Made by a program: the position numbers and the translations under genes. Positions 17,409 to 26,977 of a DNA stretch of 42,544 nucleotides are shown here, piece by piece; within the stretch, counting starts at the first letter, position 1; each line of letters starts with the position of its first letter. Origin of the DNA: Prochlorococcus sp. AG-418-G18 (GTDB lineage Bacteria > Cyanobacteriota > Cyanobacteriia > PCC-6307 > Cyanobiaceae); the NCBI GenBank assembly GCA_003214215.1, contig QCLX01000011.1, positions 1-42,544 of the forward strand, in the 5' to 3' direction. Below the pieces are notes generated by a model that was not told the DNA's origin, ran no database searches, and was given only the letters and a program-made list of their open reading frames with translations.

Positions 17409-18194
17409 ATGTCTGGTTCTGGTGAGTGCAGACTAGAGGGTCTCTGTATTAAAGCTTCTCCATTAGGCGAGAATGATAGATTAATAACTATTCTTACTGA
17501 TGAGCAGGGGATTGTTCGATTAGCGGTACCTGGTGCTAGACGTCCTAAAAGTAGTCTTGCCGCAGCTACTCCATTAACATATTTAAGTCTGCAAATTTTT
17601 GGAAAAAGAAATCTTAAATCTGTACGTCAAATTAAAATATTAAAAAGCTATTCTGGTCTAGGGAAAAATATTGAATGTCTTGCAGCCGCTCAAGCAATAA
17701 ATGAATTAACTTTTTTATTAGTAGGTAATAATGATAAGCAACAAAACTATTTATCTTGTGTTCTTGCACATCTAGATAGGATTTATTTGTATGAAGAATC
17801 TAAAGAAGAAGATATTAAAATGCTCTCAATGAGTATTCAATCTTTAATCCATCTATTAGCCATTGGGGGTATAAATTTACCAATTCATCATTGCTGTAAA
17901 ACTGGAGAACCTATTATTCCGCCTTTAGGAAATTGGGAATGGCGTTGTTATTATTTGCCAAGTGAAGGTTTTTCGTCAATTGAAGATCCTCAAAGTAATC
18001 TAAAAATAAATGCATCTGAAGTTGCTCTATTACAGAGACTTCTTTTCCCAGAATTACCAATAAAATCTAATGGAGAGTTGTTGGGGCCCAAAAAAGTCTG
18101 GCTTAAAATATTATTCATTATTGAGACATGGATCTCTACTCAATTAGAGAAGGAGCTATCTTCACTAAAAATGTTGAGAGAAATATATAGTTAG
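17409..18194 (+). CDS. recO: DNA repair protein RecO
   Basis: A 261-residue RecO, which helps load RecA on SSB-coated DNA through RecFOR. The N-terminal OB-fold segment reads EGLCIKASPLGENDRLITIL and continues into the RLAVPGARRPKSSLAAAT loop (about 33-50). The C-terminal helical domain contains HCCKTGEPI. The ATG follows the deoC-like stop without any spacer, so translational coupling is likely. Confidence 0.9.
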   Translation: MSGSGECRLEGLCIKASPLGENDRLITILTDEQGIVRLAVPGARRPKSSLAAATPLTYLSLQIFGKRNLKSVRQIKILKSYSGLGKNIECLAAAQAINELTFLLVGNNDKQQNYLSCVLAHLDRIYLYEESKEEDIKMLSMSIQSLIHLLAIGGINLPIHHCCKTGEPIIPPLGNWEWRCYYLPSEGFSSIEDPQSNLKINASEVALLQRLLFPELPIKSNGELLGPKKVWLKILFIIETWISTQLEKELSSLKMLREIYS

Positions 18195-18270
18195 CATTTT
18201 CATTAAGCATTAAAAAATATGATCATGGCGCCTTTGCCTGTTAACTTAATAAATAGTTAATTCAATAAAT

Positions 18271-19437
18271 GTGGTTCATATTGCCTGGTTGGGAAAAAAA
18301 TCCCCTTTTTGTGGAAATGTAACTTACGGTAATTCAACTACTCAGGAATTAAAGGCCAGAGGGCATAAAATTAGTTTTATTCATTTCGACAATCCCTCTA
18401 GTTCAAATTCATCAGAACCATTATTTCTTGCAAATGATCCTGATGTAAGTCTCCCATATTTAATTAAATCTCAAGTTTATACAATACCCTCGCCAAGGGC
18501 AGAAAAAGAGCTAAGGCTATCATTGGAAAGATTAAAACCTGACATAGTACATGCAAGCCTAACTTTATCTCCTTTAGACTTTAGACTTCCAGAGCTTTGT
18601 AATGAAATTAATGTTCCTCTTATAGGAACATTTCATCCACCATTTGATGCAAAAAATAGAAATCTAACTGCGAGCACTCAACAATTAACATATCAACTTT
18701 ATGCTCCCTCTTTAGCAAAGTTCGATAAAATAATTATTTTTTCTGAACCTCAAAAAAATGTTCTTGAGAAATTAGGAGTACCTAAAGAAAAACAAATAAT
18801 TATTCCAAACGGTGTTGACGAAAATATTTGGAGACCTTTTTGCAAAAAAAGTAAAAAATATGATCAGGTAAAAAACAAACTTGGAAATGAAAGAATCTTC
18901 TTATATACGGGAAGGATTGCAAATGAGAAAAATATCGAGGCACTTTTACGTTCTTGGCGCCAAACAAAAACTCAAAATTGCAAATTAGTTATTGTGGGGG
19001 ATGGACCAATGAAGCCAACACTTGAAAATAGTTTTTCTAACCTTGGTAATGAGAAATTAATTTGGTGGGGTGCCGAATTAGATTTAGAAACTAGGATAGC
19101 AATAATGCAAATAGCAGAAGTATTTTTCTTACCAAGCTTAGTAGAAGGTTTATCATTATCACTTTTAGAGGCAATGTCTGTTGGTACTGCTTGTGTAGCT
19201 ACAGATGCCGGAGCTGATGGTGAGGTTTTAGATAAAGGAGCAGGAATAGTAATTTCAACTGATAATGTGGCTGCACAATTGAAAACTATAATCCCAATTC
19301 TTGTGGAACATCCTTCATTTACAAAAGATCTTGGTGAAAAAGCTAGAGAAAGAGTACTTGAGAGATATACAATTAATAAAAATATAAATTCACTTGAAAA
19401 AGTTTATACGAACTTAAAAGATAATTATAAAACCTAA
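18271..19437 (+). CDS. GT4-type glycosyltransferase
   Basis: A 388-residue GT-B-fold glycosyltransferase starting with GTG; no in-frame ATG precedes it. The N-terminal domain opens HIAWLGKKSPFCGNVTYG. The nucleotide-sugar side shows LYTGRIANEKN (about 210-220), VIVGDGPM, and the E-x7-E type motif in LVEGLSLSLLEAMSVG, followed by ACVATDAGADGEV. Acceptor and sugar are unknown; lipid or surface-glycan glycosylation is the usual role for this group. It is convergent with proC, and the two reading frames overlap by 4 bases at their ends. Confidence 0.85.
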   Translation: MVHIAWLGKKSPFCGNVTYGNSTTQELKARGHKISFIHFDNPSSSNSSEPLFLANDPDVSLPYLIKSQVYTIPSPRAEKELRLSLERLKPDIVHASLTLSPLDFRLPELCNEINVPLIGTFHPPFDAKNRNLTASTQQLTYQLYAPSLAKFDKIIIFSEPQKNVLEKLGVPKEKQIIIPNGVDENIWRPFCKKSKKYDQVKNKLGNERIFLYTGRIANEKNIEALLRSWRQTKTQNCKLVIVGDGPMKPTLENSFSNLGNEKLIWWGAELDLETRIAIMQIAEVFFLPSLVEGLSLSLLEAMSVGTACVATDAGADGEVLDKGAGIVISTDNVAAQLKTIIPILVEHPSFTKDLGEKARERVLERYTINKNINSLEKVYTNLKDNYKT

Positions 19438-20267
19438 CGAAACTCTTTACTTCTATTACTAGCTGAAACTATTGATTCAATTAATGCTGACCTTACACTC
19501 TTTTTTTCTAAAACCCTTAAAGCAGAAATAGTTGTTCCACCTGGAGAGGTTACTAAATTTTTAAGCTCAGAAGTAGTAAGTTTATTTTCCTTTATTAGAC
19601 ATATAGTCCCTAGTATCATTTCCATAACAAGTTCCTCTGAAATTATTTTTGGTAATCCCCCGCTTAATCCTCCATCACTTAATGCTTCTATAATTAAAGC
19701 AATAATTGCAGGACCTGATGAAGTTAAAGCTAAAAATATATCAAGGTAATCTTCAGTAAATTCATAAATCTTACTAGTATTTTCAAATAATTTTTTTGTA
19801 AAATGTTTCTGATCTTCTGTGATTTCTTTTCCCCAAGAAATCCCTGTTAAACCTTTTCCAATAGTTATAGGAATATTTGTAACCACTCTTACACATTTAT
19901 GATTAGGGAACTTTTGAGAAAGTCTATTTATTGAAACCCCCGCAAGAATTGAAACTATTAAATTGTCCTTGTTTTTAATATGATGGGCTTCACTAATCTC
20001 ATTAAATTGTTGGGGTTTTATCGAAAGAAGTTTGTATTGACAATCCCAAATTATTTTTGACTCTTTAGAACCTGATCTATAAACGTTTATATTATATTTA
20101 TAATTTTTTTTTATATTTTCTAAACTTTTTTCTGAATTTACAAGACAAAAAACATTCTCTGGCTGAATTAATTTGTTATCTAAAAGAGGAGTTACTATAG
20201 CACTTGCAATATTACCAAAACCAATAATCGCAATTTTATCAGTCACAGATAAATCATGAATAAGCAC
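19434..20267 (-). CDS. proC: pyrroline-5-carboxylate reductase
   Basis: This 277-residue NAD(P)H enzyme makes the last step of proline synthesis. The Rossmann motif [10 protein letters not shown] is at about 15-24. The C-terminal dimerisation domain carries [20 protein letters not shown] and [17 protein letters not shown], a diagnostic ProC block. Its start overlaps the 3' end of sepF by 14 bases on the same strand. Linkage pipX-pipY-sepF-proC is widely conserved in cyanobacteria. Confidence 0.95.
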   Translation of the reverse strand: MLIHDLSVTDKIAIIGFGNIASAIVTPLLDNKLIQPENVFCLVNSEKSLENIKKNYKYNINVYRSGSKESKIIWDCQYKLLSIKPQQFNEISEAHHIKNKDNLIVSILAGVSINRLSQKFPNHKCVRVVTNIPITIGKGLTGISWGKEITEDQKHFTKKLFENTSKIYEFTEDYLDIFLALTSSGPAIIALIIEALSDGGLSGGLPKIISEELVMEMILGTICLIKENKLTTSELKNLVTSPGGTTISALRVLEKKSVRSALIESIVSASNRSKEFR

Positions 20268-20829
20268 TTAATTTAGAATTACCCCATGCTGGTTCAGGAG
20301 TAGTATTTTTGCCTAAACTATATTGTGGTGTGTTTTCTGTAGACACAGAAGAAGGAGAAGCTTCCTCTGGGGAAGAACTAGTTACATTTACACAACTTGG
20401 AGCAAAAAGAAAAATACTTTCACCGACTCTCTCTTGATGTCCATCAATTGCATATGTACCCCCAGCAATAAAATCAACTGCTCTTTGAGCCTGATCAGGG
20501 TCCATCATGGTTAAATTAAGGATTACTGTTTTTCTCTCTCTTAATGCTTGTATAGCTTGAGGCATCTCATCGAAACTTCTTGGTTCCATTAAACTTACTT
20601 CTGAAGATGAATTTGAGATACCGGGCATTCCAACTACTTTTGATGATCTGTTGTTGTTCATAAAATCGAATGGATTTGAACTAGCAAGAGCATTTGAATT
20701 TCTTTGACTTTGTTTGAAATCATTAACATCATTTAGTTCTTCGTGTGATTCATAATCCAAATCATCAAAATCATCATCGAGATACTCATCCCCTGCAACA
20801 ACTGCTTTTAACTTAGAAATAAGTGACAC
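20254..20829 (-). CDS. sepF: cell division protein SepF
   Basis: A 191-residue FtsZ-binding division protein. An N-terminal membrane-targeting helix ([13 protein letters not shown]) is followed by an acidic linker (about 14-75). The folded SepF core lies at about 80-150 with [39 protein letters not shown] and [21 protein letters not shown] Ser/Pro-rich tail ends the protein. It overlaps the proC start. Two inverted repeats lie in its upstream region. Confidence 0.95.
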   Translation of the reverse strand: MSLISKLKAVVAGDEYLDDDFDDLDYESHEELNDVNDFKQSQRNSNALASSNPFDFMNNNRSSKVVGMPGISNSSSEVSLMEPRSFDEMPQAIQALRERKTVILNLTMMDPDQAQRAVDFIAGGTYAIDGHQERVGESIFLFAPSCVNVTSSSPEEASPSSVSTENTPQYSLGKNTTPEPAWGNSKLSAYS

Positions 20830-20851
20830 CTTTTAAATCCTCTTGAAATTG

Positions 20852-20900
20852 ATTACTAAGGTTATAGAACCTTAAGTAATAGATTCATTTTTAAATGAAT
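20852..20900. promoter_or_regulatory. two adjacent inverted repeats between pipY and sepF
   Basis: The first is ATTACTAAGGTT (20852-20863), a four-base spacer, then AACCTTAAGTAAT (20868-20880), perfect except for one extra A. The second is ATTCATTT-TT-AAATGAAT (20883-20900), a perfect eight-base stem. Neither is followed by a clear T-tract on the - strand. They may be an attenuator, a processing site or operators for sepF. Confidence 0.45.
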
Positions 20901-20980
20901 AAACTACCTATACTTAAATAACGTTACTTACACTTTACTGCAAGTTTATAGATAAAAATTTTATAAAAAAAAATAACTTA

Positions 20981-21616
20981 TTAGGATCTTTCTCCAAAAA
21001 TTAACGATCCTAATCTTAACCAAGTTGATCCAGCGTCAATAGCTTCCTTCCAATCTCCTGACATTCCCATTGAACAATCTGGAAGTTGAAATGAATCCGC
21101 GAGTATGCGACATTTTTTAAACAATTCTGAATTTTCTTTTGAGCCAAGTCCTTTAGGATTAATAGTCATCAAACCGGTTAATGTGATATTTTGCAATTCT
21201 TGAATTTCATCCCATTTCGCTATTAAAAGTTCAGGAATAAATCCTCCTTTAGTAGGATCATCATTCAACTTAACCTGCAACATTATCAATGGATTTTTAT
21301 TCTCTTCATAGGAAATATTAGAAATCTTTTGCAACTTTTCAAATGAATCTACAGAATGAATGTATTTAAAATTTTGAACTATCTTTCTAATTTTATTACT
21401 TTGTATTCGTCCAATAAAGTGCCAATTTATTATCTTAAGGTCTTTTAGGATTAATTGCTTTTCATAAGCCTCTTGAAATTTACTCTCACCAAAATCATTC
21501 TGACCTATATTTTGAATAGTCTTGATTTCTTGACTTTTAAATCCTTTACTTACCGCAAGAATATTTACATTTGATGGGATTTTATCTTTTATTTTTAAAT
21601 AATTTGAAGGGTCCAC
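20981..21616 (-). CDS. pipY: PLP homeostasis protein PipY (YggS family)
   Basis: A 211-residue single-domain PLP-binding protein of the COG0325 family, which maintains vitamin B6 and amino-acid balance. K24 in ILAVSKGF is the PLP lysine. Family blocks are QNDFGESKFQEAYEK, WHFIGRIQSNK, LTGLMTIN, SMGMSGDWKEAI and WLRLGSLIFGER. Its ATG lies 3 bases after the pipX stop on the same strand. This pair is the known cyanobacterial pipX-pipY operon, which ties B6 metabolism to PII signalling. Confidence 0.95.
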   Translation of the reverse strand: MDPSNYLKIKDKIPSNVNILAVSKGFKSQEIKTIQNIGQNDFGESKFQEAYEKQLILKDLKIINWHFIGRIQSNKIRKIVQNFKYIHSVDSFEKLQKISNISYEENKNPLIMLQVKLNDDPTKGGFIPELLIAKWDEIQELQNITLTGLMTINPKGLGSKENSELFKKCRILADSFQLPDCSMGMSGDWKEAIDAGSTWLRLGSLIFGERS

Positions 21617-21619
21617 CTT

Positions 21620-21886
21620 TTATAAAAAAGTTTGTGTAAATAAATTCTCCCATTTGGATAGATCTTCAGATCCTGTTCTTCTTGCTCTTTGAAGGTTTAA
21701 TTCGGCTTGATTACGGGCATCTAAATAAGGTATAACTTCAAAAAAAACCTCCCTTTGTCTAATTTCCACTAAAAAAAACATTTTTTGGGCATATAAGGTC
21801 GCATAGATATCTCTCCCATCATTTCCCGGAGATACTTGGTACAACATTCCAAATGTTGGGTGGTTTAAATAACGCTCGGAACTCAA
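21620..21886 (-). CDS. pipX: PII-interacting coactivator PipX
   Basis: An 88-residue cyanobacterial regulator that binds either PII (GlnB) or the transcription factor NtcA and so couples nitrogen status to gene expression. The Tudor-like N-terminal domain (about 1-55) includes LNHPTFGMLYQV, followed by LYAQKMFFLVEI. Two C-terminal helices include DARNQAELNLQRARRTGS. Length is as expected (about 89). Confidence 0.96.
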   Translation of the reverse strand: MSSERYLNHPTFGMLYQVSPGNDGRDIYATLYAQKMFFLVEIRQREVFFEVIPYLDARNQAELNLQRARRTGSEDLSKWENLFTQTFL

Positions 21887-21904
21887 ACTAAAATATTGTG
21901 TTAT

Positions 21905-22819
21905 TTATAATGCACCATACAGTTTTCTAAGAAAAATTGCTATGCAAATAAAACAAATCGATAATGTATTAACAATCACATTGAGAGATGTCGAAGGATA
22001 AAAAGTTTTAAATCTATTAGTTTTTATATTAATTCTCTTCTTAGAGAGCAATGATTCTGCTCCTTGATCAATTCTCAGAAGTATATTCTGAAATAACCTT
22101 TCTACTAAAATTAATAAAATATTAAAAGATTTCTTTAATCCTAATTTTCGAAAATTTATTGATCTCACTGACACTGATTTAATTATATTTTGAAATTCTT
22201 CTTGTACTAAGGGAATAAAACGCAATGCAATTAATAATTGAAAAAGCCATTTATTAATTGGTAATCCAAAATTTCTTAATGGATACAGAAACCAATTTAA
22301 TCCCCATACAATATCTTCTTGTAATGTAGTTAAAAGCATCAAATTAACGCTGTGGATAACAGTAAATATCAAAGTAGAGGTTTTTATCCCAAGTTCAAAA
22401 GCTTTTCTAGATAAGTTAAAAGGACCAAAATTTATAAACCATATCTTCAGCGGAGGAATTTGAAAAATATTCCATTTTGCATCGCTTTCCACTACTACTT
22501 GCAATTCGTTGGGATTTCTCAAGTAGCTATCAAGAGATTGAATATCAGAAGAAGCAAGTATTGATATAAATCCAATTAATAACGATAAACATGAGAGAAA
22601 CAATAATGATCGCCACCATACCCTAGATGGCAACAAACTAAAAAAAGTAATTAATAATAAACATCCCACTAAGCATGATCTCCATATTGGACCTGCCCAA
22701 ATCGGAGTGATTAAAAATATCATTACTATAATTATTTTTAATCTGCTATCTATAATTCTAAGCCAACTTCTATTGCCAAAAACATATTGACCGACAGAAA
22801 ACTCAGTTAGTAAATTCAT
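21905..22819 (-). CDS. ecfT: EcfT/CbiQ-type energy-coupling factor transporter transmembrane protein
   Basis: A 304-residue inner-membrane protein with several hydrophobic spans (about 28-45, 48-85, 140-165 and a last one near 280-297). The [18 protein letters not shown] opening and the cytoplasmic helix region with [17 protein letters not shown] and a later RGAES-like element ([12 protein letters not shown]) fit the T component of ECF vitamin and metal transporters. The transported compound depends on an S component not seen here. Its start overlaps the end of der by 4 bases. Confidence 0.85.
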   Translation of the reverse strand: MNLLTEFSVGQYVFGNRSWLRIIDSRLKIIIVMIFLITPIWAGPIWRSCLVGCLLLITFFSLLPSRVWWRSLLFLSCLSLLIGFISILASSDIQSLDSYLRNPNELQVVVESDAKWNIFQIPPLKIWFINFGPFNLSRKAFELGIKTSTLIFTVIHSVNLMLLTTLQEDIVWGLNWFLYPLRNFGLPINKWLFQLLIALRFIPLVQEEFQNIIKSVSVRSINFRKLGLKKSFNILLILVERLFQNILLRIDQGAESLLSKKRINIKTNRFKTFYPSTSLNVIVNTLSICFICIAIFLRKLYGAL

Positions 22820-24192
22820 ATATCTTTTTGAATTAACTCAATATTTTCCCTTTCGACTTCTTTATTTAATGCTCTTTGTTGTTTCCCTCTCCAAAGTAAC
22901 ATAATAGGAGTGCCTTCAAAGCCTAAATTTAATCTAATTTGTTTTTCAATATATCTCCTATAAGTTATTCCAAATAATTTAGGATCGTTTACAAAAAGAG
23001 TAAAAGTGGGGGGTTTGTTCTTTACTTGAGTACCGTAATAAAGCCTTCCTTGCTTTCCGCTTCTTTTCGTAGGAGGACTTTTCCAACTAATAGACTCTTT
23101 AAGCACTTCATTAACCACTGATGTTGTAACTCTTCTTCTATGTTGATTAACAGCATTAAGAGCATGTTCAAAAATATTCTCAACTCTTTGTCCAGTTAGC
23201 GCCGATATGAAAATCATTTTTGACCAGTGCAAAAAATAAAGTTTAGATCTTAGTTCTTTTTCTACTTGATAAATAGTTGAACTATTTTTTTCAACAAGAT
23301 CCCATTTATTGACTACGATTATGCAAGCTCTACCTTGTTCCTCTATTCGACCTGCCAATTTCTGGTCTTGATCAGTTACTCCATCTATAGCATCTATAAC
23401 TAATACACAAACATCACTTCTATCTATAGATTTGAAAGCCCTATTAATACCAAAGAATTCAGTCCCATATTTAACATTTTTCTTTCTTCTAATCCCTGCA
23501 GTATCAACAATCTTCCATTGATTATCTCCTCTTTTAATAAGTGTATCTATTGAATCTGTGGTCGTTCCACTAATATCACTAACAATTGCTCTTTTTTCTC
23601 CTGAGATTGAATTTAACAAACTAGATTTACCAACATTTGGCCGGCCAATTATTGACATCATTATTTTTTCTTCTTCTTCTTGAATATGATTTTCAGGAAG
23701 TTCGCTAATAACAAGATCTAAAAGATCGCCTGTACCTGAACCATGAATAGCAGAAACAGGGTAAGGTTCGCCCAACCCTAATTTCCAGAACTCTGAAGCT
23801 AAAGAGACTCCAAGAGTAGTCGATTCGCATTTATTAACAGCAACAATTGTTTTACAGCTTGAGTTTCTTAACCATTTTGCTATTGATAAATCACCATCAG
23901 TAACACCTTGATTTCCATCTACCACTAGTAAAGCGAGTGAAGCCTCTTCTAGGGCCAAGAAAACTTGTGTTCTTATCTCTGGAAGAAATTCACTATCGTC
24001 ATCAAAAACTAAACCTCCAGTATCAACTATTTGAAATTCCTTAGCTCCCCATGATGCATTTTGATAAGTTCTATCTCTCGTAACACCAGGTTTATCAAAT
24101 ACTATTGCATCATTACTTTGGCAAATACGATTCACTAAGGTAGATTTCCCAACGTTAGGTCTTCCTATGATTGCTATTGTTGGAAGAATCAA
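22816..24192 (-). CDS. der: ribosome biogenesis GTPase Der (EngA)
   Basis: This 458-residue protein has two tandem G domains and a C-terminal KH-like domain. The first P-loop is GRPNVGKST (10-18) and the second GRPNVGKSS (near 182). DTGG and DTAG switch motifs and VNKCE and VNKWD base-specificity motifs follow in each domain. Der acts in 50S subunit maturation. ecfT overlaps its end, so the two are likely cotranscribed. Confidence 0.97.
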   Translation of the reverse strand: MILPTIAIIGRPNVGKSTLVNRICQSNDAIVFDKPGVTRDRTYQNASWGAKEFQIVDTGGLVFDDDSEFLPEIRTQVFLALEEASLALLVVDGNQGVTDGDLSIAKWLRNSSCKTIVAVNKCESTTLGVSLASEFWKLGLGEPYPVSAIHGSGTGDLLDLVISELPENHIQEEEEKIMMSIIGRPNVGKSSLLNSISGEKRAIVSDISGTTTDSIDTLIKRGDNQWKIVDTAGIRRKKNVKYGTEFFGINRAFKSIDRSDVCVLVIDAIDGVTDQDQKLAGRIEEQGRACIIVVNKWDLVEKNSSTIYQVEKELRSKLYFLHWSKMIFISALTGQRVENIFEHALNAVNQHRRRVTTSVVNEVLKESISWKSPPTKRSGKQGRLYYGTQVKNKPPTFTLFVNDPKLFGITYRRYIEKQIRLNLGFEGTPIMLLWRGKQQRALNKEVERENIELIQKDI

Positions 24193-24265
24193 TTCTTCTC
24201 TCCAAAGAAAGTAGTTTCCATTACAACTATACCTTTAATGCAATCATTTACCTTACTAAAAAAAT

Positions 24266-24751
24266 TTATTTGATTTCTGGATCTCCTAAATGCCCTCTTA
24301 CTGGATTAACAGGTGGAGAACTTGCATTAGGTAAAACATAATTCTTATTTGAAAAGTAATCATTTTCAAGAGCCCAATAAATCAACCAATTTACTGCAGT
24401 AGCTCTTCTGGTTCTTCTTGGATAGAGTTCATTAATCTTATAACCTTTAAAATTAAGGGAATTTTTCAATTCCTGTTTATATTCTTTTGGAATTGAACGC
24501 GTCAAATGTACTGATGCTTTTCGCTCTGAAATAACTTGAGGAGCCTTTACAAATTTTTCTGACCAATAAGTAGGAGTTAATGCACTCGTAACCCAATCAT
24601 TTGTAGTTCTTTCTCTATGATAAAAAAGTCTTTCCCAAACCAATTCACAAACAAAAACGTCACTAACTTTATCTTCAAGAATAAGAAATAATAGTTCTTT
24701 ACATATTGGCCATGTAAATTGATTTTCAACGAATTTTTCTTTTTTATTCAT
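24266..24751 (-). CDS. DUF1823 family protein
   Basis: A 161-residue protein conserved in cyanobacteria and chloroplast lineages, of unknown function. The family look is set by an N-terminal region of acidic and aromatic residues (LILEDKVSDVFVCELVWERL), YWSEKFVKAPQVI, and a C-terminal arginine-rich part (LYPRRTRRATAVNWL). No membrane segment or catalytic motif is visible. It overlaps the cobI stop by 1 base, so coupling with cobI is likely. Confidence 0.8.
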   Translation of the reverse strand: MNKKEKFVENQFTWPICKELLFLILEDKVSDVFVCELVWERLFYHRERTTNDWVTSALTPTYWSEKFVKAPQVISERKASVHLTRSIPKEYKQELKNSLNFKGYKINELYPRRTRRATAVNWLIYWALENDYFSNKNYVLPNASSPPVNPVRGHLGDPEIK

Positions 24752-25506
24752 TAATCGAACCTTATCAAAATCAAGGAAAAATAAGGCATAACATCCTTTT
24801 TATAGTTAGATGCATATTGAATAATTTGATCAGGCATGCCAACACTTAAAGCAATTAATGATTTATTGATGAGATCCTCTTTTTTCAATATTTCCCTGAC
24901 TAAATTCCATCTTTTCCCAACTTTCATAATTGCCAAGACCATTTTATTTTCTCTACTTTCCTCAATTAAGGATATTAATTCTGAATTAGAAGAGGGGCAC
25001 TCTTTGATTATTAAAGTCTCACCTTTTTTAACTAAATCAAAATCATTCAAAGCTGCTGCTGCTGATAGAGAAGAAATACCAGGTATAGTTTTGGTAATGA
25101 TTTCTGGATAATTATGCTTTATTATCCTCAAAATATTAGAAGAACTCGCAAATATTGAGGTATCCCCTAGACAAAGTAAAACAACTGATTCACCATTTTT
25201 TATAAATTTCACAATTTTTTCTGCAGCGTTAGACCATGTTTCATCAGGATCAAAATCCTTCCTAGCCATTGGAAAGATGATAGGTATATTTTTTTTAAAT
25301 TTGGTGTATTTCTTGACTATTTCTGCAGCGAAACTCTTTTTATTATCATCTGATATTGGGAAAAATATAACTTTCGCTTTTTTAATTGCATCCACAGCAG
25401 CAATTGTTAAAAGCGATGGATCTCCAGGCCCAACACCAACGATGATCAATTTTGGTAAATCAGTTTTATATATATTAAGTAAGCTTAAAAACTTGTTTAT
25501 TATCAT
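24751..25506 (-). CDS. cobI: precorrin-2 C20-methyltransferase
   Basis: A 251-residue SAM-dependent enzyme of the corrin ring pathway to cobalamin. The SAM-binding glycine loop IIVGVGPGDPSLLTIAAVDA lies near 20-40, LLCLGDTSIFASSSNIL near 110-127, and PGISSLSAAAALN follows, all typical of the tetrapyrrole methylase family. Substrate choice (precorrin-2, or its cobalt form CbiL) comes from the family similarity and cannot be separated here. miaE lies 16 bases upstream on the same strand. Confidence 0.88.
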   Translation of the reverse strand: MIINKFLSLLNIYKTDLPKLIIVGVGPGDPSLLTIAAVDAIKKAKVIFFPISDDNKKSFAAEIVKKYTKFKKNIPIIFPMARKDFDPDETWSNAAEKIVKFIKNGESVVLLCLGDTSIFASSSNILRIIKHNYPEIITKTIPGISSLSAAAALNDFDLVKKGETLIIKECPSSNSELISLIEESRENKMVLAIMKVGKRWNLVREILKKEDLINKSLIALSVGMPDQIIQYASNYKKDVMPYFSLILIRFD

Positions 25507-25522
25507 TTTTATTTTATTATCT

Positions 25523-26131
25523 TTAGCTATGTACCCTTGGTGTCATAAAAGTTTCAGCTAGTATTTCTGACTCAATTTCAGACAATTCATCTAACCTTTT
25601 GAAAGTTTGATTTTTAGAGAATTTAGTTTGCGCTAGTTTCCAATAAACTCCAAAATGCCTTGCCTCACTCTCAAGCAGAGACTTATAGAGAACCCTAAAA
25701 GATTTTTCTTCGGAATTCAGTGCAAGCAAGCTTAATCTTTCATGACTTCTTGCTTCAATCAGTCCTGCGATTAAGAAACTATCAAGCATTCTATTGGGCT
25801 CTTCTTTTCTTATATTCTTGGACAATTCAGCTCCATATGGAGGCGGTTTTAAGGACTTAAGAGAATGTCCAAGATCCTTTAAAAAATAAAGTATTTTTTC
25901 AAAATGCTCTAATTCCTCTCTCGCAATAGGACTTAGAACTTCTGCCAGATTTGGTTCTGATGGATACCTAAACATCAATTGAATAGCTACTCCTGCTGCT
26001 TTTCTTTCACAATGAGCATGATCAATAAGAATATTTATTGGATTAGACAATGCAAGTTTGATCCACTCATCTGAGGTTAATGACGATAAATATTTAATAT
26101 GAGAGGAAGGCCTTTTAAAATCTACTAGCAT
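25523..26131 (-). CDS. miaE: tRNA-(ms2io6A37)-hydroxylase MiaE
   Basis: A 202-residue ferritin-like non-haem di-iron protein that hydroxylates ms2i6A at tRNA position 37. Iron-ligand patterns are ExxH in CERKAAGVA with REELEHFEKIL, then GLIEARSHERLSLL and ESEARHFGVYW. These match the MiaE four-helix bundle. The stop of aroQ abuts its start, so they share a transcript. Confidence 0.9.
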   Translation of the reverse strand: MLVDFKRPSSHIKYLSSLTSDEWIKLALSNPINILIDHAHCERKAAGVAIQLMFRYPSEPNLAEVLSPIAREELEHFEKILYFLKDLGHSLKSLKPPPYGAELSKNIRKEEPNRMLDSFLIAGLIEARSHERLSLLALNSEEKSFRVLYKSLLESEARHFGVYWKLAQTKFSKNQTFKRLDELSEIESEILAETFMTPRVHS

Positions 26132-26578
26132 TTAATCTTTACTACCTAAATACCCAATTATTCCATAAAGAGCTAAGGAATAACTTGATATGCCGAATCC
26201 ACTAATAATTCCTATAGCTTTATCTGTAAGAAAAGATTCTTTACGAAAATCTTCTCTACTAAAAATATTTGAAATATGTAATTCTACAAATGGAATTTTT
26301 GATCCAATTAAGGCATCTCGAATGGAAATCGAGGTATGAGTAAAAGCGCCAGCATTTATAAGAATACCTTGTATATTTTTTGCAGAATCCTGAACCTTAT
26401 CAACTATTTCTCCTTCATGATTACTCTGAAAACATTCAAGATTAACACTTTTTTCTCGAGCAACTTTAGTTAAATCTTTTTCTATATCACTCAATGTTTT
26501 ATTTCCATAGATTTCAGGTTCTCTGGTACCCAAAAGATTTAGATTCGGTCCATTTATCAATAAAATATTCATTTTCAA
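26132..26578 (-). CDS. aroQ: type II 3-dehydroquinate dehydratase
   Basis: A 148-residue small dehydroquinase of the shikimate pathway that works as a dodecamer. The N-terminal block is [21 protein letters not shown] with the catalytic tyrosine near residue 24 and arginine near 19. [12 protein letters not shown] and [17 protein letters not shown] (Asn and His in the active site) follow, then [16 protein letters not shown]. It is first in the - strand run towards proC, divergent from the tRNA genes. Confidence 0.96.
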   Translation of the reverse strand: MKMNILLINGPNLNLLGTREPEIYGNKTLSDIEKDLTKVAREKSVNLECFQSNHEGEIVDKVQDSAKNIQGILINAGAFTHTSISIRDALIGSKIPFVELHISNIFSREDFRKESFLTDKAIGIISGFGISSYSLALYGIIGYLGSKD

Positions 26579-26673
26579 TAAAGTCTTTTCTATTAAATGC
26601 TATCTAGAAAGAAACAAAAAAACCAAAACATTTTCACACAAAGTGACCATTAACTGATAAGTTCAAATAGTGG

Positions 26674-26755
26674 GGGTCGGTGCCCGAGTGGTTAAAGGGG
26701 GCGGACTGTAAATCCGCTGGCTCTGCCTACGTTGGTTCAAATCCAACCCGGCCCA
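26674..26755 (+). tRNA. tRNA-Tyr(GTA)
   Basis: An 82-base class II tRNA with a long variable arm. The acceptor arms GGGTCGG and CCGGCCC pair (one G-U). The anticodon GTA is at 26708-26710 in ACTGTAAAT. The T-arm is GTTGG-TTCAAAT-CCAAC. The discriminator is A and CCA is not encoded. It lies 10 bases upstream of tRNA-Thr. Confidence 0.97.
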
Positions 26756-26765
26756 CTTTAAAATT

Positions 26766-26837
<72 letters not shown>

Positions 26838-26895
26838 CTCGCGGGATAGCTTGGTATCAGTGAGATTACCACTATCGCAGAAAGAAATTATTCAG

Positions 26896-26935
26896 AAGTG
26901 GACGTCCGTTTTCGGGTCCACTTTTTTGTTTTTAA
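26896..26935 (+). terminator. hairpin with T-tract after tRNA-Thr
   Basis: Stem AAGTGGAC/GTCCACTT (26896-26903 with 26926-26933) encloses a 22-base loop and runs into a T-rich tail. It lies 58 bases after tRNA-Thr and probably ends the tRNA transcript, or a short RNA from the region just before it, upstream of the integrase. Confidence 0.65.
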
Positions 26936-26977
26936 GGCAGATATCTGGAGGTGCATCACACAAACGATGACACCAAA

